From Bacillota bacterium (GTDB taxonomy: Bacteria > Bacillota > Clostridia > Clostridiales > Clostridiaceae), in the NCBI GenBank assembly GCA_030706015.1, contig JAUZPI010000007.1:21415-85414 (forward strand): 64,000 bases of DNA, read 5' to 3'. Positions 26,346-35,027 of this stretch are shown here, in pieces. Every line of letters begins with the position of its first letter. Position 1 is the stretch's first letter. The notes under the pieces are model-generated. The model saw only the letters and a list, made by a program, of their open reading frames with translations, made no database searches and had not been told where the DNA came from. A program made the translations under genes and the position numbers.

Positions 26346-26990
26346 TTAGCCAAATACTTCCTTCCAGTCTTTCATAAATTTTTCTATTCCGCTATCTGTT
26401 AAAGGATGCTTAAGCATTTGCTTAATAACTTTATATGGTACAGTAGCTATGTGAGCACCTGCAACTGCTGCATCTGTAATGTGCATTGGATTTCTTATGC
26501 TGGCAGCTATTATTTCTGTTTCTATCCCATGAACCTTGAATATTGCAACTATTGTTTTAATTAACTCTATGGAATTAGTATTTATATCATCCAATCTTCC
26601 AAGGAAAGGACTTACGTAAGTAGCTCCAGCTCTTGCTGCAAGTAATGCCTGGCCAGGAGTGAATATAAGTGTTACATTAGTCTTAATTCCTTCCTTCGAA
26701 AGAACCTTCACAGCTTTTAAACCTTCTTCCGTCATTGGTATCTTAACCACCATATTTTTATGAATCTTTGCTATTTCTCTACCTTCTTGTATCATTTCTT
26801 TTACATCTAATGCAATGACTTCTCCACTTATAGGTCCATCCACAATAGACGTTATTTCCTTTATTATCTCATTGAAATCCCTACCTTGTTTTGCAATTAA
26901 CGATGGATTTGTAGTCACCCCGCATATAACCCCCATATCATTTGCTTCTCTTATTTCATTAACATCAGCAGTATCAATAAATAATTTCAT
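26346..26990 (-). CDS. tal: Transaldolase / fructose-6-phosphate aldolase family
   Basis: From the ATG at 26990, after a GGGGGG ribosome site, the protein is 214 residues, the short transaldolase (FSA/TalC) length. Motifs include FIDTADVNEI, GVTTNPSLIAKQG, the Schiff-base lysine in VVKIPMTEEGLKAV, VTLIFTPGQALLAARAGATY and SPFLGRLDD. It interconverts sedoheptulose-7-P and glyceraldehyde-3-P with erythrose-4-P and fructose-6-P in the non-oxidative pentose phosphate pathway. Transaldolase is the usual role in clostridia; aldolase activity cannot be excluded. It is monocistronic. Confidence 0.9.
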   Translation of the reverse strand: MKLFIDTADVNEIREANDMGVICGVTTNPSLIAKQGRDFNEIIKEITSIVDGPISGEVIALDVKEMIQEGREIAKIHKNMVVKIPMTEEGLKAVKVLSKEGIKTNVTLIFTPGQALLAARAGATYVSPFLGRLDDINTNSIELIKTIVAIFKVHGIETEIIAASIRNPMHITDAAVAGAHIATVPYKVIKQMLKHPLTDSGIEKFMKDWKEVFG

Positions 26991-27116
26991 AGCATATCCC
27001 CCCAAATTTTAATTTCACCACATTCCAATATAATGATTATATTGTAAATATTAACACAGATTGTAATTAAACTCTATGCGCAATCATTAATTTTTAATCC
27101 CGCTGTTAAAATAAGA

Positions 27117-27147
27117 AAGCATGAAGTACTTTTTTTACTTCATGCTT
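27117..27147 (-). terminator. Terminator after the alpha/beta hydrolase gene
   Basis: AAGCATGAAGTA (27117-27128) pairs with 27136-27147 around a T-rich loop, 15 nt past the stop. Confidence 0.75.
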
Positions 27148-27161
27148 ATCATAAAAACCTA

Positions 27162-27887
27162 TTATTCGTTTACGAATTCTCTGATCAACCCAGCAACATA
27201 TGTAGGCTTAGCAATTGGTAACAGATGTCTTCTATCTGGAGCCATAACTAATTTTGATCCTTTGATTCCTTCATGCATCCTATTTGAAAATTCCGGTATC
27301 GTTAAGATATCATCTTCTGATACCATAATCAATGTTGGAATATTAATATCGCTCATAACATGCTCTAAATCAAGTGCTATATCTATATTAAAGTCTTTAA
27401 GCATTATCTCATCTGGGTCTAGTTTTAATGCTTCTGGGTCTATATCATCATAACGACCTAAGCATTCAAAAAGATATTCCCAATTTACCTTATTGTTATT
27501 AACCATATCATAAATTCTTTGATCAAATGTATAGAACCTTGCTCCTGAACTTATAACAACATTTTTCTTAACTGAAGGTATACACTTAGCAGCAACACCA
27601 ACGCATATAGTACCTCCTAAAGAATGTCCAATTATTGTTACATCTTCTAAGTTAGATACAAATTCTGCAACTGCATCTACATAATCTTCTACCTTTGTGC
27701 AATTTCTATTATCAGATTCACCATGGTCCGGTAAATCTATAAGATAACAATTGTATTCAGTTAATTCTTTTGCCAACGGTTTTAAAAATCTATGATTACA
27801 ACCTGAACCATGAACAAACACTAAATTTTTCTTACTTGATGACTCTCCAATTAATTCGTAATGAATTCCATTGACTTTATTAAACAT
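27162..27887 (-). CDS. Alpha/beta hydrolase
   Basis: This 241-residue protein has the alpha/beta hydrolase fold: oxyanion region VHGSGCNHRF, nucleophile elbow GHSLGG (Ser near residue 88), an acid in SEDDIL, and the catalytic histidine near DRRHLLP. A cap domain separates the nucleophile from the acid. Substrate unknown: esterase, lactonase or peptidase-like. It is monocistronic, with an AAGGGGTGG ribosome site and its own terminator. Confidence 0.85.
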   Translation of the reverse strand: MFNKVNGIHYELIGESSSKKNLVFVHGSGCNHRFLKPLAKELTEYNCYLIDLPDHGESDNRNCTKVEDYVDAVAEFVSNLEDVTIIGHSLGGTICVGVAAKCIPSVKKNVVISSGARFYTFDQRIYDMVNNNKVNWEYLFECLGRYDDIDPEALKLDPDEIMLKDFNIDIALDLEHVMSDINIPTLIMVSEDDILTIPEFSNRMHEGIKGSKLVMAPDRRHLLPIAKPTYVAGLIREFVNE

Positions 27888-27999
27888 AATTCCACCCCTT
27901 CTTAAATCGTCTTATGTACACTTTGCATTATTAATGCAAGATAGCTTATTGATATTTATATAAAATATAAAAATCTTATTCTGATGCTTTTTCTATAAC

Positions 28000-29496
28000 T
28001 TAATCTTCTCTTAAATTCTCACTTAATATTTTAGACAAGTCGTTAATAATATTTTGAACTTCATCCATTGATTTAACAATATTCTCAACGGATGCTGCTT
28101 GTTCTTCTGTAGATGCACTAACTTCTTCTGTGGAAGCAGCAGACTCTTCAGAAATAGATGCCAATTTCTCCATTGACTCCAACAAATCATTTTTCAGTTT
28201 CTTTATAGTCTCAAGTTCATTATTTAGTACACTTATCAAATTAAATATCTCTTCTGAAGAGAGCACAATATTATTAAATGAATTTACTGTAGTATCTAAC
28301 TTTTCATTTGATTCTTTTACAATATTTTTATTGTATTTCATAGTTCCTTGTGTTTTTCCAATTATATTTATTATTTCAACTAAAATATTGTCTACTTTAT
28401 GTGTTGAGTTTGAAGATTGCTCCGCAAGTTTCCTTATTTCATCTGCTACTACTGCAAAACCACGTCCAGACTCACCTGCTCTTGCGGCCTCTATAGCAGC
28501 ATTTAGTGCAAGCAAATTAGTCTGCTCTGCAATTCCGTTAATAGTCTCAATTATACTGCCAATCGAATTAGACTTTTCAGACAACTTATTTATCTCTTGG
28601 AATACGTCATCTGTGGCTTTCATATTTTCAGCAAATTTGCTTGAGAGCTCCTTAATAGACTTCATTCCCAAATCATTATTTAGCTTTAAACTACTTATAC
28701 TCTCAACTGTTTTATCTACTTTACTTTCTGCGCTTATAATTTTTTCAGCTAATTCATTGAAAATATCTAGGCTTCCTGTTGACTCCTGTGTTTGAACTAT
28801 GGAACCTGCTGCAATTTCTTGTGAAGACTTTGCAATTTGATGTGATATTATGCTGAATTGATCTAAGGACTTGTATATATTACCGGATGTAGTTTTCAAT
28901 GTGTTAAATGCTTGTTTAACATTTGCCATTATTCTTTCTTGATAATCAAATAGTTTATGTGTTTCTTTTTCTTTTACCTCTACACTCTCAAATAGTTTAT
29001 ATGTTCTGCCTGCTGCAATGGTAGCAACTGTAGCCGCTAGCATAAATTCCAACATAACATATATCCAAATTGGTATATTATACATTAACAAAAACTGAGG
29101 TGTGTACATTATTAGTCCTATAGCATTTGAAATTACTGTTACTATAGCGCTTACAATTACAACACTTTTATCATAGTAACCAATAGTTAATATCAATAAA
29201 AGAAAATATGCTTGCGTTATGGCTGCATATCTTCCATCGCCTGCATAAGATATAGTTATTGCTCCCGCTAATGGCATAAGAGATACGTAGAAATACTTTG
29301 CATACTTTCCAAGCTTCTTCTCTAGTACCTTTACTATTAAACCACCTAGCGCCATCACAAAAACTATGGCATCTCTTGAGTTTCCATTGATAAAAAATCT
29401 TACAAATACAAATCCTATAATGGGTACAAAAATGTTTATCCAAAACATTATAAAATTCATTTGTTTTTCTTCGCCTTTTAATATGTCTAGCTTCAT
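28000..29496 (-). CDS. Methyl-accepting chemotaxis-like receptor with multi-helix membrane sensor
   Basis: This 498-residue protein has five to six membrane helices in its first 190 residues and no extracytoplasmic ligand domain or HAMP. The signalling hairpin follows, with the conserved GIAEQTNLLALNAAIEAARA tip and GRGFAVVADEIRKLAEQ. Receptors of this layout probably sense membrane-embedded or cytoplasmic signals such as energy state. The GGGAGGG ribosome site fixes the start. A cre-like palindrome lies about 44 nt upstream. It is monocistronic. Confidence 0.9.
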   Translation of the reverse strand: MKLDILKGEEKQMNFIMFWINIFVPIIGFVFVRFFINGNSRDAIVFVMALGGLIVKVLEKKLGKYAKYFYVSLMPLAGAITISYAGDGRYAAITQAYFLLLILTIGYYDKSVVIVSAIVTVISNAIGLIMYTPQFLLMYNIPIWIYVMLEFMLAATVATIAAGRTYKLFESVEVKEKETHKLFDYQERIMANVKQAFNTLKTTSGNIYKSLDQFSIISHQIAKSSQEIAAGSIVQTQESTGSLDIFNELAEKIISAESKVDKTVESISSLKLNNDLGMKSIKELSSKFAENMKATDDVFQEINKLSEKSNSIGSIIETINGIAEQTNLLALNAAIEAARAGESGRGFAVVADEIRKLAEQSSNSTHKVDNILVEIINIIGKTQGTMKYNKNIVKESNEKLDTTVNSFNNIVLSSEEIFNLISVLNNELETIKKLKNDLLESMEKLASISEESAASTEEVSASTEEQAASVENIVKSMDEVQNIINDLSKILSENLRED

Positions 29497-29539
29497 TCTA
29501 TCCCTCCCATTAGTGCAAACATTAAGCTTTAGTTAGAAT

Positions 29540-29553
29540 TGTAAGCACTTACA
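29540..29553. promoter_or_regulatory. cre-like palindrome TGTAAGCACTTACA
   Basis: A 14-bp near-palindrome of the same form as the cre site before the other chemoreceptor gene, but with CA at the centre. It lies about 44 nt upstream of the chemoreceptor start. Confidence 0.4.
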
Positions 29554-29820
29554 TAATAACTACAAACTCATCCTACCAATCCAATGTTGTAATTTTATTA
29601 CACAAGCACTCTTTACCTCAGTATACAACATTTTTCCCACTTTTACAATATAATTACTGTTATTATATATCTTAACTTGCAAATTTAACTTTAAGTTACA
29701 TTAATTATATTTTACGTATAAATTGAGATATCTTGTCACAAGTTAATATAAATTATAATCATATTCATATGTAATTCATTGTCACTGCTTGTAATATTTT
29801 AGCTTTTTATATGTTTTAAA

Positions 29821-29849
29821 TTGACACTTTATGTTTATTTTTGTATAAT
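29821..29849 (+). promoter_or_regulatory. Consensus sigma-A promoter
   Basis: TTGACA (29821-29826), 17-nt spacer, TATAAT (29844-29849): a perfect match to the housekeeping consensus. The only gene in reach is the KAS III-like gene at 30116, giving a leader of about 260 nt. Confidence 0.75.
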
Positions 29850-30115
29850 AATCCTTAACAGGATAATACTACACACACCCTATCAGTTTTTATTCGACAA
29901 AATAAGACTTTTTTATTTATGGTCATTTAAATTTGCATAATACTCCAAATATCTTCATCTACACCTTTGCAGTACTTAGGTATACCATACATAAATATTC
30001 ATGTGATCATATATAAATAATTAACTTAAATTTCTATGAGTTATAGATAACCTCTAAAAAGTTGTTGTCTATCTATAAATTAAATTTTAAGAATATTAAA
30101 GGGGGAAAATGTTAA

Positions 30116-31114
30116 ATGGAGAACATAAGAATTAAGGCAATTGAGGTTTATCATCCTGAGAAACCGGTATATAATGATTTTTATCTTGAACACTTTAAAA
30201 AGCAAGGAAAAGACATTTCTAGCTTACTAGAGGCATTTGGAAGAAACAAAAGATATGTAATAGATAATGAAAATGAGAACACACTTACCATGGGAATCGA
30301 AGCTGCAAAAAAAGCTTTGGAAAGTGCAAACTTAAAAGGTAGCGATATAGATATGGTTTTATTTTCTTCTCAACTTCCTGAATACACATTTCCAAGTCAA
30401 GCTTTAATAGTACATAATGCAATCAATGGGAAAGAAACAGCTATGTGTATGGATACTAATGCAAATTGTGCTGGTATGCTACTAGCAGTTGAAAATACTT
30501 CAAGAACTATGTTAGGAAATCCTTATGTGAAAAGAGCTTTGATTATTGGTTCTGATTATTCTTCATTGCATTGTAGAAAAGATGATGAGATGACATATCC
30601 TAATTTCGGTGACGCTGCAGCTGCGATTATATTAGAAAAAAAAGAAGATGATGAAAAATACGGTTTTTTAGATGGTATGTCCAAGAGCGACGGTGCTACT
30701 TGGGACTTAGTTAAATATCCCGCTTGTGGTATGTCAAAGATTTACGAAAGTGATTTAAATGTTAGAGATATAAAAATAGACTGGACACCTTTTGATGGTT
30801 CCTTCGTAATTGATCATGCAGTGGAAACAATCAAAACATTATTGGATAGAAATAAACTTAACAACGAAGGTATTAAAGCTTATTGTTTTTCTCAATATGC
30901 AAAAGTTTTCGGGGAGCTTGGTGCAGAGAAATTAGGTGAAGATATAGATAAATTTATTTATATAGGGGACGAGTATGGTTATACAGGTACAAGCAGTCCT
31001 TTTATATCAATGTATGAAGGAATCAAAACTGGCAGAATAAAAAGAGGAGATATTGTTTGTCTTTGGTCAGTTGGAATTCACTGGACTATATGTACTATGC
31101 TTTTAAGATATTAA
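30116..31114 (+). CDS. KAS III (FabH)-like enzyme with altered catalytic triad
   Basis: This 332-residue thiolase-fold protein resembles 3-oxoacyl-ACP synthase III. The nucleophilic cysteine is present (Cys118 in DTNANCAGM) and NFGDAAAAIILE matches the family. The other two triad positions are changed: the usual PHQAN histidine motif reads FSQYA (Ser259), and the YGNTS asparagine motif reads YGYTG (Tyr289). Condensing activity is therefore doubtful. Cys-dependent acyl transfer, as in secondary-metabolite KAS III relatives, is an alternative. It stands alone, without fab genes, so a house-keeping FabH role is unlikely. The ribosome site is AAAGGGGG. Confidence 0.85.
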   Translation: MENIRIKAIEVYHPEKPVYNDFYLEHFKKQGKDISSLLEAFGRNKRYVIDNENENTLTMGIEAAKKALESANLKGSDIDMVLFSSQLPEYTFPSQALIVHNAINGKETAMCMDTNANCAGMLLAVENTSRTMLGNPYVKRALIIGSDYSSLHCRKDDEMTYPNFGDAAAAIILEKKEDDEKYGFLDGMSKSDGATWDLVKYPACGMSKIYESDLNVRDIKIDWTPFDGSFVIDHAVETIKTLLDRNKLNNEGIKAYCFSQYAKVFGELGAEKLGEDIDKFIYIGDEYGYTGTSSPFISMYEGIKTGRIKRGDIVCLWSVGIHWTICTMLLRY

Positions 31115-31160
31115 AAATTTTTTAAAACTAATAATACTTTTTGGCTTTAACATTATAGAA

Positions 31161-31192
31161 AAGCGGGGATCTTTGATTAAAAATCCCCGCTT
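31161..31192. terminator. Bidirectional terminator between KAS III gene and glmS
   Basis: AAGCGGGGAT (31161-31170) pairs with 31183-31192 around a 12-nt loop, between convergent genes. Confidence 0.85.
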
Positions 31193-31270
31193 CTGTACAT
31201 ACTATATATATTAATCTTTTTAAATTCAAATAAGAATTTTGGTAGAATGAACCTTAATTATCTCTTAATC

Positions 31271-33097
31271 CTACTCAACCGTAACTGATTTAGCTAAATT
31301 TCTTGGCTTATCAACGTCGCAGCCTTTTTCTATGGACATGTAGTAGGATAATAATTGTAATGGCACAACTGATACTACTGGAGCTAATAATGGCATTACC
31401 TTTGGAAGATACAGTACAGCATCAACTGTCTTTTCTATAGTTTGGTTTCCTTCTAGTGCTAATGCAGCTACGTGAGCTCCTCTTGTCTTAACTTCTTTTA
31501 TATTACTTACCATCTTATCAAATAGATCTTCCTGTGTAGCTAATGCTATAACAACAGTTCCATCCTCTATTAAAGCTATAGGTCCATGCTTAAGTTCACC
31601 AGCAGCATATGCTTCTGAATGAATATATGATATTTCTTTAAGCTTTAATGATCCTTCCATTGCTACTGCATAGTCAAGACCTCTTCCAAGGAAGAACATA
31701 TCAGTTTCCTTTGCAAATTCCTTTGCAAATTTCTTAATATTGTCCTTATGGTTAAGTGCATCTTCAACTAAGCTTGGTAAACCAATCATTGCTTCCTTAA
31801 TTTCTTCTATTTGGCTATCGCTTACGGTTTCTTTATTCTTAGCAAGGAATAAAGCTATTATATACATTGCTATAAGCTGAGTTGTATATGCTTTTGTTGA
31901 AGCAACTGCAATTTCCGGTCCAGCCCAAGTGTATAATATATCATCTGCTTCCCTTGATACTGTACTTCCAACTACATTAGTCACAGCTATAACTCTTGCA
32001 TTTTTTGACTTACCTAATCTTAATGCTGCTAAAGTATCTGCTGTTTCTCCTGATTGACTTACAACTATCATTAAAGTCTTTTCATTTATTATTGGATCTC
32101 TATATCTAAATTCTGAAGCTATATCAACTTCTACTGGAATTCTTGCTAATTTCTCAATAACATATTTACCTACAATTCCTGCATGGTATGCAGTTCCGCA
32201 AGCAACTATATATACCTTATCTATATTATCTATTTGTTCTTTTGTTAGAGTGATTTTATCTAGCTTAATTTCTTCTCCAAGCATTATTCTTGAAGTCATT
32301 GTATCCTTTATAACCTTTGGCTGCTCATGTATTTCTTTTAACATGAAGTGGTCATATCCACCCTTTTCTGCAGCATCAGCATTCCAAGTTACATGATAAA
32401 CTTCTTTTTCGATTTTTTGTCCATCAGCTGAATAAATATCAACACTACTTGCTGTTAACACAACAAATTGGTTATCCTCTAATAGGTAAACCTGTCTTGT
32501 TTCATTTAATACAGCTGGTATATCTGAAGCTATAAAGTTTTCTCCGTCCTTTAAGCCAACTATAAGTGGGCTGTCTTTTCTTACAGCAACTATTTTATCT
32601 GGCTCATTTACATTTACTATTCCTAGTGCATAGCTTCCCTCAAGTTTTTCAACCGCCTTCATTGCTGCTTCTAAAAGATTTCCATTGTAGAAATAGTCCA
32701 CTAAATGAGGTACCACTTCAGTATCTGTTTCTGATACAAAATTATATCCTTTTTCTTTTAACCATTCTCGTAGTTCTAAATAGTTTTCAATGATTCCATT
32801 GTGAACTACTGCTATAGTTCCATTTTCATTTGTGTGTGGATGTGAATTAGTAACTGATGGCGCTCCATGTGTTGCCCATCTAGTATGGCCTATACCCACA
32901 ACCCCTTGTATTGGTGATTCACTTAATTGAGCTTCAAGATTTGCAAGTCTTCCCTTAACCTTGCTAACGTTTATTTTATTATTGTCGATAACGGCTATAC
33001 CTGCTGAATCATATCCTCTATATTCTAATTTGGCTAATCCCTCTACTAGGATTCCTGACGCCTCTCTTTTACCTGTATATCCAACTATTCCGCACAT
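31271..33097 (-). CDS. glmS: Glutamine-fructose-6-phosphate aminotransferase
   Basis: This 608-residue enzyme makes glucosamine-6-phosphate from fructose-6-phosphate and glutamine, the first step of UDP-GlcNAc synthesis. The N-terminal class II glutaminase domain has CGIVGYTG with Cys as residue 2 (after Met removal the nucleophile), HTRWATHG and the NGIIENY segment. Two SIS isomerase domains follow (about 285-430 and 460-600). It ends with the family DKPRNLAKSVTVE. It is preceded by a glmS ribozyme, so its mRNA is cleaved when GlcN6P is high. glmM, the next pathway enzyme, lies 4 kb away. Confidence 0.97.
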   Translation of the reverse strand: MCGIVGYTGKREASGILVEGLAKLEYRGYDSAGIAVIDNNKINVSKVKGRLANLEAQLSESPIQGVVGIGHTRWATHGAPSVTNSHPHTNENGTIAVVHNGIIENYLELREWLKEKGYNFVSETDTEVVPHLVDYFYNGNLLEAAMKAVEKLEGSYALGIVNVNEPDKIVAVRKDSPLIVGLKDGENFIASDIPAVLNETRQVYLLEDNQFVVLTASSVDIYSADGQKIEKEVYHVTWNADAAEKGGYDHFMLKEIHEQPKVIKDTMTSRIMLGEEIKLDKITLTKEQIDNIDKVYIVACGTAYHAGIVGKYVIEKLARIPVEVDIASEFRYRDPIINEKTLMIVVSQSGETADTLAALRLGKSKNARVIAVTNVVGSTVSREADDILYTWAGPEIAVASTKAYTTQLIAMYIIALFLAKNKETVSDSQIEEIKEAMIGLPSLVEDALNHKDNIKKFAKEFAKETDMFFLGRGLDYAVAMEGSLKLKEISYIHSEAYAAGELKHGPIALIEDGTVVIALATQEDLFDKMVSNIKEVKTRGAHVAALALEGNQTIEKTVDAVLYLPKVMPLLAPVVSVVPLQLLSYYMSIEKGCDVDKPRNLAKSVTVE

Positions 33098-33244
33098 AAT
33101 TCAATCTTCCTTTCATTTTTCAGGAACATATTAACTGCGGGTACATTTATATAAATGCATCATTAATTTAAAGCACAGCAGAAAAAAACTGTCTCAATAA
33201 ATTATAAACCCTCAGCTATGCTCCTATATTATTTTAGGTTTTAA

Positions 33245-33410
33245 CACCAGATTGATTTTGTCCCAAGAATCGCTTCCTGGTTTTATCAATCGCTTACGGT
33301 AGTGCGATACCGTGGGGCATCCGCCGAAGATTCGATACTCCCCATCCTCGTCAACTTAAGCATTCCTCCAAATCTGTGATTTGGTTAAAACACTCAAGTT
33401 CTGGCGCTTT
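33245..33410 (-). ncRNA. glmS ribozyme/riboswitch (GlcN6P-activated self-cleaving)
   Basis: On the minus strand the 5' leader of glmS shows the ribozyme core. AGCGCCAGAACT starts at 33408, with cleavage expected just before its first G. GACGAGGATGGGGAGTATCGA and CGGCGGATGCCCCACGGT follow (quoted in part), then a P3/P4 region where GATTGAT (33250-33256 complement) closes a stem. The ribozyme cleaves the leader when glucosamine-6-phosphate binds, leading to mRNA decay. The cleavage site lies about 310 nt upstream of the start codon. The 3' edge is approximate. Confidence 0.93.
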
Positions 33411-33770
33411 TACTATCATTATATATTAAAGTATAGATAAATGAACCACAGTATATTGAATATTTTAAAAAACAAACTGTGTTCCGCTTATTTCCACCTC
33501 CTTTATGTTAATTCTATATTAATATATAATTACCATTATATTATATTTTCAATGCATGTCCAAGTCAACCTGTTTATCTTTGGTATTAATAATAACCTAT
33601 ATGTTTTTATGTAATAGTTTAGCTATTTTCGTGGAAAAAATATTTATTTTATTAAAAAATATATAATATTACATTAATTTATTTTTTCTATTTATTTACC
33701 TTTTTATTGTATTCACAAATAATAAATGATAAAATATCATTGTATTTATATATAATCAAAGGAGGTTTAT
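33411..33770. other. Divergent promoter region of glmS and the surface-protein gene
   Basis: About 360 nt of AT-rich DNA. It must contain the glmS promoter (minus) and the promoter of the sortase module (plus). No strongly consensus -35/-10 pair was seen. A strong AAAGGAGG ribosome site for the surface protein lies at 33760-33767. Confidence 0.5.
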
Positions 33771-33773
33771 GTG

Positions 33774-34337
33774 ATGAAACTTAGCAAAAAATTATTAACT
33801 GCATTAGTTACAGCTTCATTAGTAGTTGGAACTTCTGTTACTGCTTTTGCAGCATCAAATTCTGACGTTATTACTGCTCTTACAAATGCTGGTGTATCTT
33901 CAGACTATATCAGCCAAGTTCAAACTTACCTAAACAACAATACTATATCTTCTAGCAATCTAGATGCTATAGTAACTGAAATAGGTGTTGTTAAAGCTGC
34001 TGGAGTAAAATCTGTTGATGATTACAACAAATTAGATTCTACTACAAAAGCTCAAGTTGCTGCTGCTATAAAAACTGCTGCTACTGATGCTGGTCTTACT
34101 GTTACAAAGAATTCTGATGGTTCTTTCGTAGCAAAAGATGCTAGCGGAAACACTGTGGCTACTATATCAAGCACAGGAGCTCTTACTGTTGCAAATGCAT
34201 CTGGTACAACTGGAGCAGCTGCAAACACAACTGGAACTAACTATGGAAACTTAGCTGCTCTTGGAGCATTATTAGTAATAGTTTCAGCTAGTACTCTTGT
34301 TGTTTCAAAAAGAAGACAAGCTGTTGCTAACAACTAA
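33774..34337 (+). CDS. Secreted cell-surface protein, probable sortase substrate
   Basis: The ATG at 33774 follows AAAGGAGG (a GTG just before it is in frame). The product is about 187 residues. It has a signal peptide (basic start, hydrophobic core, cleavage near TAFAAS), an Ala/Thr/Ser-rich body of about 130 residues with no domain I recognise, and a C-terminal sorting-type tail. That tail has a TGT-N-Y-G segment, a hydrophobic helix (LAALGALLVIVSASTLVV) and a basic end (SKRRQ). There is no LPxTG; the likely recognition sequence is NTTGT or similar. The neighbouring gene encodes a sortase, which is probably its dedicated enzyme. Confidence 0.78.
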   Translation: MKLSKKLLTALVTASLVVGTSVTAFAASNSDVITALTNAGVSSDYISQVQTYLNNNTISSSNLDAIVTEIGVVKAAGVKSVDDYNKLDSTTKAQVAAAIKTAATDAGLTVTKNSDGSFVAKDASGNTVATISSTGALTVANASGTTGAAANTTGTNYGNLAALGALLVIVSASTLVVSKRRQAVANN

Positions 34338-34361
34338 AATAAAACATAAGGAGATTTGCTA

Positions 34362-35012
34362 ATGAGTAGAAGACTTATAAACTCAACCAGCAAAAACTCC
34401 AGCAGAGGAAAGAAAGGAATTCTATTTGGAATTCCTATCTTTCTTTTATTATGCGGAATTGCATTAATAACCTTTGCTGGTTGGAATTTAATAAAACAAA
34501 CTTATTTCGTAAGTAAAGTTATTGTTAATAAACCTTCGACTAACACTCCAATAAAAAAGATAACTATTAATAATAAAAAAGTGGAATATCCTAGAAATGG
34601 TGATCAGCTTGGCACCTTAATTATCCCTTCAATTTCGTTAAATTACCCTATCATCGAAGGTGATGATCAGGAAAATCTAGCAAAAGGTGTTGGCCACGAT
34701 TCATCTACCCCTATACCGGGACAAGTGGGAAACATAGTATTAGATGCACATCGTGACACTATGTTTAGAAATCTTGGAGACTTAAAAATTGGTGATAATA
34801 TAACAATTGAAACCAAGTACGGAAAATATACCTATAAAGTATATAAAACCAGAATAGTAACCCCTGATGATACAACTGCCATTATAAAATCTGATAAGCA
34901 AATGCTGACATTATATACTTGTTATCCATTTAATTATATCGGTCATGCTCCTAAAAGATATATTGTTATGACTGAATTTGTAAGTTCTACAGATACAAAT
35001 AAAATAAATTAA
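34362..35012 (+). CDS. Class D-like sortase
   Basis: The ATG at 34362 follows AAGGAG; the product is about 216 residues. It has an N-terminal membrane anchor (about 22-42), then a sortase beta-barrel. Catalytic residues are visible: His in LDAHRDTMFRNL, Cys in TLYTCYPF, and Arg in APKRYIV. It would cleave a sorting signal of the preceding surface protein and attach it to the wall. The TLYTC motif and single N-terminal anchor fit class D/E sortases. It is cotranscribed with its putative substrate, 24 nt upstream. Confidence 0.9.
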   Translation: MSRRLINSTSKNSSRGKKGILFGIPIFLLLCGIALITFAGWNLIKQTYFVSKVIVNKPSTNTPIKKITINNKKVEYPRNGDQLGTLIIPSISLNYPIIEGDDQENLAKGVGHDSSTPIPGQVGNIVLDAHRDTMFRNLGDLKIGDNITIETKYGKYTYKVYKTRIVTPDDTTAIIKSDKQMLTLYTCYPFNYIGHAPKRYIVMTEFVSSTDTNKIN

Positions 35013-35027
35013 GAAGGTAAGTGATGT

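Larger units (their letters stand above)
29497..30115. other. Long divergent intergenic region
   Basis: This 619-nt AT-rich region lies between a minus chemoreceptor gene and the plus KAS III-like gene. It contains a cre-like palindrome (29540-29553), a textbook sigma-A promoter on the plus strand (29821-29849), and a leader of about 260 nt before the KAS III gene. That leader has a weak hairpin near 30042-30080 (TTATAGATA with its complement). No coding frame or known riboswitch was recognised. Confidence 0.6.

Noticed and set aside
28130..28795. Long plus-strand open frame opposite the second chemoreceptor gene
   Set aside because: It runs antisense through the conserved MCP signalling hairpin, has no ribosome site or family motif, and its composition (Ser/Ile/Phe-rich) is what the reverse of a helical MCP gives.
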